This document shows, in pieces, positions 1 through 8,322 of a DNA stretch of 64,000 nucleotides. Source of the stretch: a virus. Each line of letters opens with the position of its first letter. The first letter of the stretch is position 1. Location: positions 20,842-84,841 of IMG/VR virus record IMGVR_UViG_3300027782_006229; one strand, given 5' to 3'. A model generated the notes under the pieces. That model was not told where the DNA came from. It did not search any database and saw only the letters and a list, made by a program, of their open reading frames with translations. A program made the translations under genes and the position numbers.

Positions 1-773
1 GTAAGCTGTTGTTGTTGGGTCTCGGTAAATAGATGTTCTCCTTTCGAAATACCAGCAACAGCTAACCCATTTTTAGTAAACATTGCATTAATTGGACCTT
101 CAAACAGAAATATATAGTTAAGATCGTCTTTTACATTACTAATGCCATAAAGAGACTTATCGCTCCCCATCTTAGACGTATATTTTGACTTAATATCATT
201 ACCACTCTGTATGACCGTTCGAGACTGATAGAAAATAATATCTCCATGTTCATTATAAAATGGAATAACCAATCTATTTTTATGTACCTTATCTTTTAAT
301 GAAACATACAAAGCTTTGGGTTTGTTGATAGATTTATGAATTCGTCTTTCCTTGATAAGCTTGAGACATGCTCTAACAACCTCATTATCTTTATGAAAAT
401 TTACTTGAGTTTTATCAAATAGATTGATTGAATCAGTAGGCAATGTTGGTGCAACATATTCTTTCTTTATTACCGCATCTTTGAAATCGTATACCTTTGA
501 AGTATCGTACTTACTAGCTTCATCTAGAATTTGAGCATATGTAAGCCCTGATATTTTTTCAATCCACTTAAGTGGTAGTGAACTCCAACCACAATTATGA
601 CAGAATATATTATTATTCTTCGGAATGTAAAAACATCTGCGTTTTGAACCTAAAGATTTACCTTCACGACAAATAGGACACCCGCATTGATAAGTTTTAT
701 TGTATTTGTTGCGTTTAGGCTGATACCCGTACGTATAAAATTTTTCAATGATGTATTCTTCAGGTAATATCAT
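1..773 (-). CDS. 61: DNA primase, gp61-like (partial, C-terminus off the window)
   Basis: Reading the minus strand from ATG at 773 gives an open frame running off the left edge (about 257 codons seen). Near residues 29-55 a zinc-binding module is visible (CGCPIC, then FCHNC), as in T4 primase and other DnaG-type primases. Near the left edge, FLFEGPINAMF looks like the start of a TOPRIM domain with its catalytic Glu. The role would be RNA primer synthesis with helicase gp41. The start overlaps the RNase H stop as ATGA, implying translational coupling. The truncation is a window edge effect. Confidence 0.8.
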   Translation of the reverse strand, partial: MILPEEYIIEKFYTYGYQPKRNKYNKTYQCGCPICREGKSLGSKRRCFYIPKNNNIFCHNCGWSSLPLKWIEKISGLTYAQILDEASKYDTSKVYDFKDAVIKKEYVAPTLPTDSINLFDKTQVNFHKDNEVVRACLKLIKERRIHKSINKPKALYVSLKDKVHKNRLVIPFYNEHGDIIFYQSRTVIQSGNDIKSKYTSKMGSDKSLYGISNVKDDLNYIFLFEGPINAMFTKNGLAVAGISKGEHLFTETQQQQL

Positions 774-1636
774 TTTAATAGTTTCACAATATAACTTTCA
801 TAGTCGTTACCAAAGCAAAAAATATCGTACCATCTATCTTGCTTCTTCAAAATAGAATCTAATTTAAGTTCTTCACAATACAACTTAAATTGTTTGAAAT
901 CATGATTTTGTGCAATATCTAATTGCTCTTTATACCATTCATGTTCATCTGCATGCATAGTATACTTGTCTAATCTAAAAAGACTATAGTTTCTTTTAAA
1001 CTCTTCGCTTTGCTCAGCTGTAGTTGCATATTCACCATCAAAATATTTTTTAATTTTTTTCTTACCCATACCAGTTACACCAGGTACGTTATCAGACTTA
1101 TCACCTCTAAAACATTTTTCAACGAGATAATGCTCTTTTGTAACTTTCATTATATCTAAAAAGTTATCAGCGGTAATTTCACACTTTTTAATAGGATCAT
1201 ATACAGTAACGTTAGCATTAATGCATTGACATAGGTCTTTATCAACAGTAACTATAACTTTCTTACCAGGGAGCTCTTTGCAAAGGTAAGCCATGCAGTC
1301 ATCTGCTTCAAGACGTAACGGGAAGAAGTTTTTTACACCAAGACAGCTTAGTAAATGCTTAATATGCTCGTTTTTAGAGTGAACTTGAGCACTATATTCA
1401 CGATCTCGATTACCTTTATAGTCAGCGAACATATCTTTACGTTCGTTTACACCATAATCCTTCTTTTCATCCCAGCAGCAGTAAATTTTATCAGGTTTAA
1501 ACTTTTCTACATAGGTTTTAACTGAGTTAAGTACCATATATACATGGAGATAAGAGTCTTCACCTTTAACTTGGTTGTTAGCTACCCAGAAGCAACGATG
1601 CACAAGGTTATTTCCGTCTATAATAAGGGTCTTCAT
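770..1636 (-). CDS. rnh: RNase H / 5'-3' exonuclease (flap nuclease family)
   Basis: 288 residues. It begins with a metal-binding DGNN (residues 7-10). Acidic residues follow at WDEKKD and LEADDCMAY. RGDKSDNVPGVTGMG near residues 177-191 is the helix-3-turn-helix signature of FEN-type nucleases. In T4 this enzyme removes RNA primers from Okazaki fragments, which fits its place just before primase. Length is close to T4 RNase H (305). A TATAAT box preceded by AGGAAA lies directly upstream, so the gene probably has its own promoter although it follows the DUF1501 gene on the same strand. Confidence 0.85.
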   Translation of the reverse strand: MKTLIIDGNNLVHRCFWVANNQVKGEDSYLHVYMVLNSVKTYVEKFKPDKIYCCWDEKKDYGVNERKDMFADYKGNRDREYSAQVHSKNEHIKHLLSCLGVKNFFPLRLEADDCMAYLCKELPGKKVIVTVDKDLCQCINANVTVYDPIKKCEITADNFLDIMKVTKEHYLVEKCFRGDKSDNVPGVTGMGKKKIKKYFDGEYATTAEQSEEFKRNYSLFRLDKYTMHADEHEWYKEQLDIAQNHDFKQFKLYCEELKLDSILKKQDRWYDIFCFGNDYESYIVKLLK

Positions 1637-1642
1637 AACCTT

Positions 1643-1659
1643 ATTATAGACGTTTTCCT
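1643..1659 (-). promoter_or_regulatory. Promoter with AGGAAA box, upstream of rnh
   Basis: On the minus strand AGGAAA, five bases, TATAAT, then six bases to the rnh ATG. A TTGATT sits 16 bases upstream of TATAAT. It is one of seven copies of the same composite motif in the window. The short distance implies a leaderless or nearly leaderless message. Confidence 0.6.
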
Positions 1660-1666
1660 TATAAAA

Positions 1667-2902
1667 TCAAGCTAAAAGAGCTTGAACAGGTTTACCTTTA
1701 TCTGCAACCTTGAATGGTCTGCCTTCTGGTGAGATTACAATTTGATCTACTGGTAATCCTGCTGCAGCTGCAATAGTAGCATTGAAGTCAGATGGGCTAA
1801 CAATGTTTTCAACTGATTTCATACCTTTTTCATCAGATTTACCATATGCTTGACCACCTTTGATACCGGCACCAATGAGTACTCCAGAGAAAGCACCTGG
1901 ATGGTGGTCTCTACCGTTATTAATGTTAATATTTGGTGTTCTACCAAAGTCTGTTGCAATTACAATAAGGGTTTTATCATAAAGCCCAGATGCTTTAAGG
2001 TCTTCAATGAGAGCATTAACAGCTTGATCAAGAATCTTAAGTTTACCTTCAAGAGATTCAAAGTTATTAACGTGAGTATCCCAACCACCATCAGTAACTT
2101 CAATAAACTTACAATTACCTTGTTCAATTAAACGTTTTGCTAAGCAAACACCTTGACCAAAACGATTATTACCGTATTTGTCTCTGGTTACTTGATCTAC
2201 CTTAGAAAGATCGAAGACATCAAGCTCATTTGAATTAAGAAGACGAATTGTTTGGTCATAAAACTCAGCATATGACTTTTGAGCTGGGTTAACAATCTTA
2301 TTAGCATCTTTTTCAAGCTTATCTAAGATTTCAATTCTCTTAGAAAACTCTGCTGCATTTTTAAGCTTAGTATTATCAAGACCTCTCATTGGATCTGCTA
2401 TTGGAATAGGAGAATACTTTTTAGGCATCCAACCAGAACCAGGATGATCAGCACCACCGCCGATTAAAACGTTTTGAGGTACAACTTTTGGTTTATTATC
2501 CTCTGTATAATGACACATCCATGCTCCCATATTAGGGTGAACGATTGTACCAATCTTCTTGAATGATGTTTTTTGTAAATACTGTGCTGCAGCGTGATCA
2601 CCTGTTGTAACCATCATAGAACGAACAACAGCCATCTTATCACCATGTTTTGCCATGAGAGGAAGGTGTTCTGAAATCTGATAACCAGCATTAGTGTTAA
2701 TTGGATTGAATACACCCTTTACTTCTGCATGTGCTTTTGGATCAAATGTATCCAAATGGCTCATACCACCATTCATAAAGAGGTAAATGATATGTTCTGC
2801 TTTTTTACCTGCAGGAGCAGCTGCTACATGTGGTAGAACGGTTACACCTAAGCCTGCTGATGCAAGATTAAGCACGAAATTACGTCTTGTTAAGTTATTC
2901 AT
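1667..2902 (-). CDS. DUF1501 family secreted protein (Tat signal)
   Basis: 411 residues. The N-terminus has a twin-arginine signal (TRRNFVLNLASAG, cut near AAAPA), so export by the host Tat system is predicted. FMNGGMSHLDTFDPK (about residues 42-57), GDHAAA, and a C-terminal TDFGRTPN followed by GRDHHPGAFSG are DUF1501 hallmarks. That family belongs to the alkaline phosphatase/sulfatase-like superfamily; its activity is not established. It begins eight bases after the DUF1549/DUF1553 gene, the gene pairing usual in Planctomycetota and Verrucomicrobiota. It is not a T4 core gene and interrupts the replisome operon. Its leader shares 13 bases with that of its partner. Confidence 0.85.
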   Translation of the reverse strand: MNNLTRRNFVLNLASAGLGVTVLPHVAAAPAGKKAEHIIYLFMNGGMSHLDTFDPKAHAEVKGVFNPINTNAGYQISEHLPLMAKHGDKMAVVRSMMVTTGDHAAAQYLQKTSFKKIGTIVHPNMGAWMCHYTEDNKPKVVPQNVLIGGGADHPGSGWMPKKYSPIPIADPMRGLDNTKLKNAAEFSKRIEILDKLEKDANKIVNPAQKSYAEFYDQTIRLLNSNELDVFDLSKVDQVTRDKYGNNRFGQGVCLAKRLIEQGNCKFIEVTDGGWDTHVNNFESLEGKLKILDQAVNALIEDLKASGLYDKTLIVIATDFGRTPNININNGRDHHPGAFSGVLIGAGIKGGQAYGKSDEKGMKSVENIVSPSDFNATIAAAAGLPVDQIVISPEGRPFKVADKGKPVQALLA

Positions 2903-2904
2903 GG

Positions 2905-2917
2905 CTTTTATTATTTA
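2905..2917 (-). promoter_or_regulatory. Late-type TAAATA leader of the DUF1501 gene
   Basis: The minus strand reads TAAATAATAAAAG just before the start codon. The same 13 bases lie upstream of the DUF1549 gene at 4705-4717. The TAAATA part resembles the T4 late -10 box (TATAAATA) and AAAAG may act as a weak ribosome site. Confidence 0.4.
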
Positions 2918-4698
2918 TTGAATTTGAACTCCGAACTATTAACTAGTGCCCAGATGATGTCATCATCCTGAACACCAACAAACTTACTTTTTTCATCAAT
3001 TGTTGGTTTTCTAACCAATATAGACTTAAAAATAACATCAATTGTATCAGCTGGTGATTTGCCTGTAAGTGTTTTTGCAAGATTTGTGTCTTTATTGATT
3101 GCAACTTCAGCTAATTGACCATTCATAAAAGAAATAACTTGTGTAACTGAACCTTCCTTTGAAGATGTATCAATTAATTCTCTATCACTACGACCAAGTT
3201 GTTCAAGAATCGTATTAACTGGATTGTTATCATTAACTTCAGACGCTCTCACTAGAGGGTAGTTACGATATTTTGGAGCTGTTTCATATTTTGAACGAAT
3301 CACCTTTTGATATTCTTCATTTTTAGCTTTTAATTTATCAATTGCCAAATCTTCGATACTATATCTCATTATTTTAACATATTCATCTTGGAAAGTTAAC
3401 TTAAATGTTTCAGGCTTAGCAATAGCGATAGACATAACTGAATCCCACAATTGCTCTGCTGTTAAACGTTGTTTGACTGGTCCAATGAACACAAATTTAT
3501 CTGTATTAGTATACATGCCGTCATAGAGTTCTCTTTGAAACAATGTTGTATTGTAAAGAACATACAGGAATTGCTTAGTATCATAGTTAACGTCTACCAT
3601 AATCTTAGCAAGAGTGTTCATAAGCTCACCATTAAGCTCTTTTTCATCGTGAATATTATCATAGTTATCCATTATATGTTTACCAAACACCCATTTCCAG
3701 TAACGATTAGCAATGTTTTTAGTGAATGTTGGATGATTTGGGTTAACTAACCAGCTAATAACATCCTTTCTCATATCAACCTTATTGTTAATTTCAGTCT
3801 TACCAGAAAGGACTGCAGGTATAACAACATCGCCTGGTTTTGCATCTTTATAATTGTAATCATGAGGTAGTTTCAATACACGCTTTTCATCTACTTCAAT
3901 ATTAGATCTCATAGCATTAACAAAGTTGTTAATAGTATTGTTTAACCCACGGTTCTTTATAGGATCAGCTTTAATTATAGCATCAATTTCTTCTCTCAAA
4001 GCTTTCTGACGAGCTGCTACCGCTGGATCTTTATCTTTACCACGACCTCTAAGTTCTATCTGGGTAAACATAGCAGCCATCTTATAAAACTGCATTTGGG
4101 TGAAGTCTTGGAAAGGATCATCATGGCATTGTGCACAACCAATATCGGTTCCCATGAATACTTTACCTGTACCAATAAGGTTATCTAATGGCATTCCTAA
4201 ATCACGATAGAAGTATCCTGTTGCTGGGTTATCATAATATGAACCTGTTGATGTTAACAGATCTGTAACAAACTTTGAATAAGATTTGTTAGCTGTGATT
4301 GAGTCTTTAACATAATCAATGTAAGGACCACCAGAAAAATTGTTAGTGGTGTTAATTCTATCACGCAATCTTAATGATTCAGCCCAGAAGTTAAACATAT
4401 GTGATGTATAACCTGGATGGTTCATAAGAAACTGTATTAAACCTCGTCTCTTATTAGGGTCTGTTGCTTTATTAAACAAGTCATACTCTTCATAGGTTGG
4501 ATTTCTACCAATTATTGTAAGATACGCTCGTCGTAAAAATTTATCATCATCAATTTTACCAAGTGGTATAACATTAGCTGCTACGTATTGTTTTTGTAAC
4601 ACAGAATCAATATTACTACTGTATGTGTTAAGTTGATCTAAAGTTGCACCAAATGATAGAGCGCAAACACTTACTAATATAGCTATAAGTTTTTTCAT
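2911..4698 (-). CDS. DUF1549/DUF1553 (planctomycete cytochrome C-associated) protein
   Basis: 595 residues with a Sec-type signal peptide (MKKLIAILVSVCALSFGA). The N-terminal half has the DUF1549 pattern: DDKFLRRAYLTIIGRNPT (about 50-68), then GCAQCHDDPF near residue 187, a CxxCH motif that could bind haem c or a metal. The C-terminal half matches DUF1553: RKDVISWLVNPNHP, NRYWKWVFGKHI, then RLTAEQLWDS. It is predicted periplasmic or surface-located. In cellular genomes this family is followed by DUF1501, as here. Function is unknown in any organism as far as I know; presence in a T4-like phage is the notable point. Confidence 0.85.
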   Translation of the reverse strand: MKKLIAILVSVCALSFGATLDQLNTYSSNIDSVLQKQYVAANVIPLGKIDDDKFLRRAYLTIIGRNPTYEEYDLFNKATDPNKRRGLIQFLMNHPGYTSHMFNFWAESLRLRDRINTTNNFSGGPYIDYVKDSITANKSYSKFVTDLLTSTGSYYDNPATGYFYRDLGMPLDNLIGTGKVFMGTDIGCAQCHDDPFQDFTQMQFYKMAAMFTQIELRGRGKDKDPAVAARQKALREEIDAIIKADPIKNRGLNNTINNFVNAMRSNIEVDEKRVLKLPHDYNYKDAKPGDVVIPAVLSGKTEINNKVDMRKDVISWLVNPNHPTFTKNIANRYWKWVFGKHIMDNYDNIHDEKELNGELMNTLAKIMVDVNYDTKQFLYVLYNTTLFQRELYDGMYTNTDKFVFIGPVKQRLTAEQLWDSVMSIAIAKPETFKLTFQDEYVKIMRYSIEDLAIDKLKAKNEEYQKVIRSKYETAPKYRNYPLVRASEVNDNNPVNTILEQLGRSDRELIDTSSKEGSVTQVISFMNGQLAEVAINKDTNLAKTLTGKSPADTIDVIFKSILVRKPTIDEKSKFVGVQDDDIIWALVNSSEFKFNK

Positions 4699-4704
4699 AG
4701 TAGT

Positions 4705-4717
4705 CTTTTATTATTTA
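4705..4717 (-). promoter_or_regulatory. Late-type TAAATA leader of the DUF1549 gene
   Basis: Same 13-base TAAATAATAAAAG as before the DUF1501 partner, lying across the stop of the upstream gene. It suggests that both genes are separately expressed from late-type promoters. Confidence 0.4.
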
Positions 4718-5004
4718 ATAACTTTATTTTTATTATAAAGATATTGTGATTTTAAAAGACTATAAATGTTGTTAGGTAACTTTTCAACTTCTTCGAGTAT
4801 TTTATTTTCAACACCGAAGAAAAACCTATCTTTAGGTACTTCTCTGTTTATATTTTTAGGAATAGAGATGAAATAAAAATTTTTATCATCCTTTTCCATG
4901 TAAACGAACATTTCACCTACATAATGCCCATTCTGAACAGCATATGGTATGCTTTTTTTAGGTTCAGGCTCTCGTTTAAAAATCATCCCCACCATATTTG
5001 TCAT
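4711..5004 (-). CDS. Hypothetical protein
   Basis: About 97 residues, not recognised. Charged N-terminus (FKREPEPKKSIPY), then an alternating hydrophobic stretch (FVYMEKDDKNFYFISIP) suggesting beta structure. The frame overlaps the preceding gene by 29 bases; internal ATGs at codons 4 and 7 (start at 4986) would reduce this, and the latter is preceded by GGTGGGG. It is co-directional with the gp45 operon. Confidence 0.5.
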   Translation of the reverse strand: MTNMVGMIFKREPEPKKSIPYAVQNGHYVGEMFVYMEKDDKNFYFISIPKNINREVPKDRFFFGVENKILEEVEKLPNNIYSLLKSQYLYNKNKVIK

Positions 5005-5347
5005 TAAATTTACCCATTTGAATTGCGAAAAACTTCATTAGTAATGAATGTAATGCATCTGCATGTATGGGTGTATTACATTTTGTTAAAGCTATAGGTA
5101 CACCTTCACTATTATACCCTAATAACATAAAACAATCAAGAAATTCACTTATTGTACAAACAAGAGCATTATTAATATCTTCAACCCCTTTGTTTTTCTT
5201 TACTTCTTTCAGTTTGTTAGAAAGAATTTCATTTATTAGATTTTTAATATCTATATTCGATTGCACCTTCTCAGTCTCATCTTGAGAAGGTGCTTTGGGA
5301 GTGATTTTTTTCCTTTTATATTTTTTAGGTTCATCACTCATAAACAT
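4976..5347 (-). CDS. Hypothetical acidic/basic small protein
   Basis: 123 residues, not recognised. A lysine-rich N-terminus (KKYKRKK) precedes a segment that reads as helical (NINNALVCTISEFLDCFMLLGY). ATG at 5347 or the third codon (5341) may be the start. It sits three bases after the 117-residue gene stop, so it is part of the gp45-distal operon. An 11-bp perfect inverted repeat lies inside its coding sequence (5263-5293). Confidence 0.5.
   Translation of the reverse strand: MFMSDEPKKYKRKKITPKAPSQDETEKVQSNIDIKNLINEILSNKLKEVKKNKGVEDINNALVCTISEFLDCFMLLGYNSEGVPIALTKCNTPIHADALHSLLMKFFAIQMGKFNDKYGGDDF
5263..5293. repeat. 11-bp perfect inverted repeat inside a CDS
   Basis: GCACCTTCTCA (5263-5273), nine bases, then TGAGAAGGTGC (5283-5293). 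It can form a hairpin in either strand's RNA. No T-run follows, so it is not an ordinary intrinsic terminator. Confidence 0.6.
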
Positions 5348-5349
5348 AT

Positions 5350-5703
5350 TTAATCCAGTTTATAAAACGGATTAGTTGTGTCATTTTGTGATATACCTTT
5401 TTCAAGCAAATATTCCACAATAACCTCAATAGAATGGGTTTTGATAAAGTAGTTACGAGGAAACCTCACCCCACCATCATCAATTTCAAACATAATTTCA
5501 TTAAGTTTTTCTTTATTTTGATAACATGTAATAAACACAGATGTAACACCTGGATCCACAAGAATAGTCCACTTACGTGGATCAGAAATCCCATATTTCT
5601 GGAATATTCTAAGAGTAATAAAACCACTATCTTTTAAACGCTTAATAAAATATCCTGATGTTTTAAGCTTATTTTTGTCTTGGTATGTTAGTATGTGGTC
5701 CAT
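5350..5703 (-). CDS. Hypothetical protein
   Basis: 117 residues, not recognised. Predicted mixed alpha/beta: DSGFITLRIFQKYG, WTILVDPGVTSVFITCYQ, then GVRFPRNYFIKTHSIEVIVEYLLEKGI. It starts one base after the gp45 stop, so it is translationally linked to the sliding clamp. The pattern of conserved-looking aromatic and Gly residues suggests a genuine small phage protein. Confidence 0.55.
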   Translation of the reverse strand: MDHILTYQDKNKLKTSGYFIKRLKDSGFITLRIFQKYGISDPRKWTILVDPGVTSVFITCYQNKEKLNEIMFEIDDGGVRFPRNYFIKTHSIEVIVEYLLEKGISQNDTTNPFYKLD

Positions 5704-5704
5704 G

Positions 5705-6415
5705 TTATTGTGTGAGTGATGATAAAATATATCTTAATTTAAGCGGCCCTTGATCAATATCAAATATAAGTACCCCATACTTATTATTGATCGATACACT
5801 TACATTATCTGAATTAATAAGTTTAAAGTTATCAAAGTTAATAGGTATATTTTTAAGTTCATTACCAACTATATTTTTACCTACTTGCAATTGAAATGAA
5901 TCTGTATTATGTCTAGCTTTATCTGTAAGCTCACACTTTACCATACCATCTTCAAGATAAAAATAAATTTTATTAGTTTCGGTAGTAAAAGTAGAAGCTT
6001 TATTAATTTTACTAAAATCCTCTTTTACCAACTCAAAAGTAAAGTCGGTATCAAAGGACATAATCTTTTCAGGTTTAACTGAAGGGGGTGCAATGAAATC
6101 ATCTTCAAAAAGGTGATATTTAAATTTAATTTCTGGGGATTTATACTCCAGGTTATTTTGATTAACCTGGAGTTCAATTTCATCACTATTAATACAGTCT
6201 AAAACTCGATTAAGTTTTTTTAAGTCCGGTATACATAAGGATCTTTCGGATTCATTCGAATGGTTTAGAATCGCGTAAAGGATCAACGTATTGTCCGTCG
6301 ACGTTACTATCGACGATATTTTCTCCTTCTCCACTTTCACTATACACTGATCGTTTATCTTCGCTAGAGACTCTAGAAACTTTTCGATTTGTTGCTTTTT
6401 TAACTTTAACTTCAT
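5705..6415 (-). CDS. 45: Sliding clamp (DNA polymerase processivity factor), gp45-like
   Basis: 236 residues, close to T4 gp45 (228). The start MKLKLKKQQIEKFLESLAKIN parallels the T4 N-terminus. The body is a beta-rich repeat typical of clamps, ending in LRYILSSL. T4 gp45 is a trimeric ring that holds polymerase on DNA and activates late transcription with gp55 and gp33. The neighbours (gp32, gp59 and gp41 upstream) support the call. The first 164 bases overlap the upstream proline-rich gene in another frame. An 11-bp inverted repeat lies within it at 6145-6173. Confidence 0.65.
   Translation of the reverse strand: MKLKLKKQQIEKFLESLAKINDQCIVKVEKEKISSIVTSTDNTLILYAILNHSNESERSLCIPDLKKLNRVLDCINSDEIELQVNQNNLEYKSPEIKFKYHLFEDDFIAPPSVKPEKIMSFDTDFTFELVKEDFSKINKASTFTTETNKIYFYLEDGMVKCELTDKARHNTDSFQLQVGKNIVGNELKNIPINFDNFKLINSDNVSVSINNKYGVLIFDIDQGPLKLRYILSSLTQ
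6145..6173. repeat. 11-bp perfect inverted repeat inside gp45
   Basis: ACTCCAGGTTA (6145-6155), seven-base loop, TAACCTGGAGT (6163-6173). A strong hairpin in the middle of a coding sequence with no T-run after it. Confidence 0.6.
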
Positions 6416-6773
6416 ATTGTGTGAATAATTCTACTAACTTACCAAGATTGCTTTCAATACCTTTTAATATAGAAACAATATCTGAATTATCAACTAGTTG
6501 AATAGGTCTAGATTCTTGTGGGTGTTGAATAACATGTGGTAAATTAACAGTATTTGGTGGTAGTTGAGGTGGTGGAGCAAATTGAGGTTGTGGTGGTGGA
6601 GGTGGCTGAGCATTTCTCAACGTACTCTCAAACAACTGCTTAACCTGCTCACTTTGAGGTCTCAAATGAGCTGATTGACCAACTAAATTTTGATCAATTT
6701 TTCTAGCCTCACCATAAACGCTACCCATTAAATTGAGTAGCATTTTTTGTTGTTCAATTGCGTCTGGGTTCAT
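6252..6773 (-). CDS. Proline-rich hypothetical protein overlapping gp45
   Basis: 173 residues, not recognised. An N-terminal helical segment (IEQQKMLLNLMGSVYGEARKI) leads into a proline/glutamine tract (about residues 55-73). A second helix follows (DIVSILKGIESNLGKLVELFTQYEVKVKKA), then an acidic, serine-rich tail. The last 54 codons overlap the gp45 start in a different frame. The start overlaps the gp32 stop by four bases (ATGA). Being between SSB and clamp suggests a replisome accessory role, by inference only. Confidence 0.6.
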   Translation of the reverse strand: MNPDAIEQQKMLLNLMGSVYGEARKIDQNLVGQSAHLRPQSEQVKQLFESTLRNAQPPPPPQPQFAPPPQLPPNTVNLPHVIQHPQESRPIQLVDNSDIVSILKGIESNLGKLVELFTQYEVKVKKATNRKVSRVSSEDKRSVYSESGEGENIVDSNVDGQYVDPLRDSKPFE

Positions 6774-7621
6774 AGATCTTTAAGAAGTTCATCGATATCA
6801 GCATCTTCAATACTAGAAGAATTAACTGATGGTTGCTTAACCTTATTACTAAGCTCTGCAATCGCTTCATCTGCTTCAGGTAATGAAGTTGTAGTTTCAC
6901 GGTCTTCAGCGGTCTTACAATAAAAATGCTCATCAAGCATTTGCTTAAGCTCATCTTCAGTCTTAACCCGGAATACATTTTCAAGGTCATGTGTAGACTC
7001 AAGAACTTCATCTTGCTTGGATTCACTCAAACCAAGATCTTTACCCACAGAAGTAAATCGTGAAGAAGTATATACTGGATAGTCACCTTGCTTTTCAACC
7101 TTAATCTTGAAGTTAACACCTTCTTTAGATAGATCAAAAACTCGCATACCGAACTCTTCAGCTTCATCACCACTAATAGCGCTATTGATAATATTACCAA
7201 GCTGTTTACCATAACGAAGAATTTTTACTTTGCCGTTATTTTCTGGCTTAGACGGATCATCAATTACATAAACATTAGTAAGCCATTGTTCGGCACGACG
7301 AATAGTTTTCATTTTCTCTTTTTCTTCTTCAGTACCGGTACGAAGAACTTTATATCTTTCTTCAGCAATAGGATCACGTTCACCGAATGTAGTAGGTGAA
7401 ATAGCACTTACATACTTACCAGTAGCAAGAGAATTCCAACCATGCGTAAAATGATGAAAAAGAGACTGCTTTGGATTTTTTGTATTAGGTAGAAGCCTTA
7501 CTGTATAGGTATTACCAGGTTTAAGTTGCATAATATCTTGCAAACTTCCTTGCTTATTATCTTGCGAAGTTAAAGCTTCTTTAATGGAATCGAACATTGA
7601 CGTTAGGTTATATTTACTCAT
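6770..7621 (-). CDS. 32: Single-stranded DNA-binding protein gp32, without zinc site
   Basis: 283 residues. PGNTYTVRLLPN near residue 35 and WLTNVYVIDDPSKPENNGK (about 113-131) align with the T4 gp32 core (RLLP and NILVVKDPAAPENEGK). The C-terminus is acidic (SSIEDADIDELLKDL), as needed for partner binding. T4 gp32 binds zinc through one His and three Cys; in the matching stretch here (HFTHGWNS to RTG) no Cys is present, so the zinc site seems lost. It follows the putative gp59 gene by 11 bases, as in T4. Confidence 0.85.
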   Translation of the reverse strand: MSKYNLTSMFDSIKEALTSQDNKQGSLQDIMQLKPGNTYTVRLLPNTKNPKQSLFHHFTHGWNSLATGKYVSAISPTTFGERDPIAEERYKVLRTGTEEEKEKMKTIRRAEQWLTNVYVIDDPSKPENNGKVKILRYGKQLGNIINSAISGDEAEEFGMRVFDLSKEGVNFKIKVEKQGDYPVYTSSRFTSVGKDLGLSESKQDEVLESTHDLENVFRVKTEDELKQMLDEHFYCKTAEDRETTTSLPEADEAIAELSNKVKQPSVNSSSIEDADIDELLKDL

Positions 7622-7632
7622 AGTATATCTTA

Positions 7633-8322
7633 TTATAAATTAGGTTTTGATAAATTCAACAGTTTTTTTTCAATTATTTTTAATCCTTCTCTAATTACTA
7701 TTTTAAGTCTTTGAGATGCAATAAATCTATTTCGGGTTTTGTAAAATAGATCGTAAAAATCTTTACAATAAAAGTCTAATAACTCTGGTTCTACACTCTT
7801 AATTTGTTTTTCCACATCTAACCCATGTAATATATAGAAATTAATTAAATGGGATTTGAGGTTAATTAAAAATAACGGTACGGGTGGTTGTGATGTCTTG
7901 TACTGTGATAGAGTTATACTATTTTGCAAACACTGATTGTATATATTTTTAAGAGCATCTTTACAATCTTGAATAGTTAGCTCATTATCTGGGTCTTGAG
8001 TTTCTTTTTTTCTCATATATTGAGAATAAGCAATAATTGCCTTTCTCATATGATAAAAACTCAAATCAAAATATTCTTCTTTTGAATAAATTTCATATGG
8101 TGCCCAGAAAAAGTCATTACATGAAATTGTCTGGTTTGTATTAAAAAATACACCGAGTTTTTTTAGACTGATATAAATTTCATCTGATATATCAGTAAAA
8201 TTTTGTCTTAATCTGAATGGTTTGTTTTTAGCTTTTTTGGATGCAATTAAGAATGCATTATAAATTCTCTTTTCATCTTCTGTGATATCATTTTTTGAGA
8301 GAATTGATGTATTTTGTGACAT
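7633..8322 (-). CDS. 59: Probable gp59-like helicase loader
   Basis: 229 residues, near T4 gp59 (217). Mostly helical and charged; SDEIYISLKKLGVFF, FYHMRKAIIAYSQYMRKK, and LFLINLKSHLINFYILHGLDVEK. The last resembles the region of T4 gp59 with IFKLLQ and SFETFILLD. Main support is position: it directly precedes gp32, as gene 59 does in T4. T4 gp59 loads helicase gp41 on gp32-coated DNA. Sequence similarity is weak by eye, so an unrelated small protein remains possible. Confidence 0.45.
   Translation of the reverse strand: MSQNTSILSKNDITEDEKRIYNAFLIASKKAKNKPFRLRQNFTDISDEIYISLKKLGVFFNTNQTISCNDFFWAPYEIYSKEEYFDLSFYHMRKAIIAYSQYMRKKETQDPDNELTIQDCKDALKNIYNQCLQNSITLSQYKTSQPPVPLFLINLKSHLINFYILHGLDVEKQIKSVEPELLDFYCKDFYDLFYKTRNRFIASQRLKIVIREGLKIIEKKLLNLSKPNL

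Noticed and set aside
1667-4698. Bacterial contamination or chimera
   Set aside because: The pair is embedded between phage genes on both sides, with matching AT content, leader motifs and short spacing; coverage data would still be the decisive check.
7027-7212. Small minus-strand ORFs inside gp32 (6754-7026, 7027-7212)
   Set aside because: Alternate-frame shadows of a well-supported gene, Ser/Leu-rich, without own start signals.
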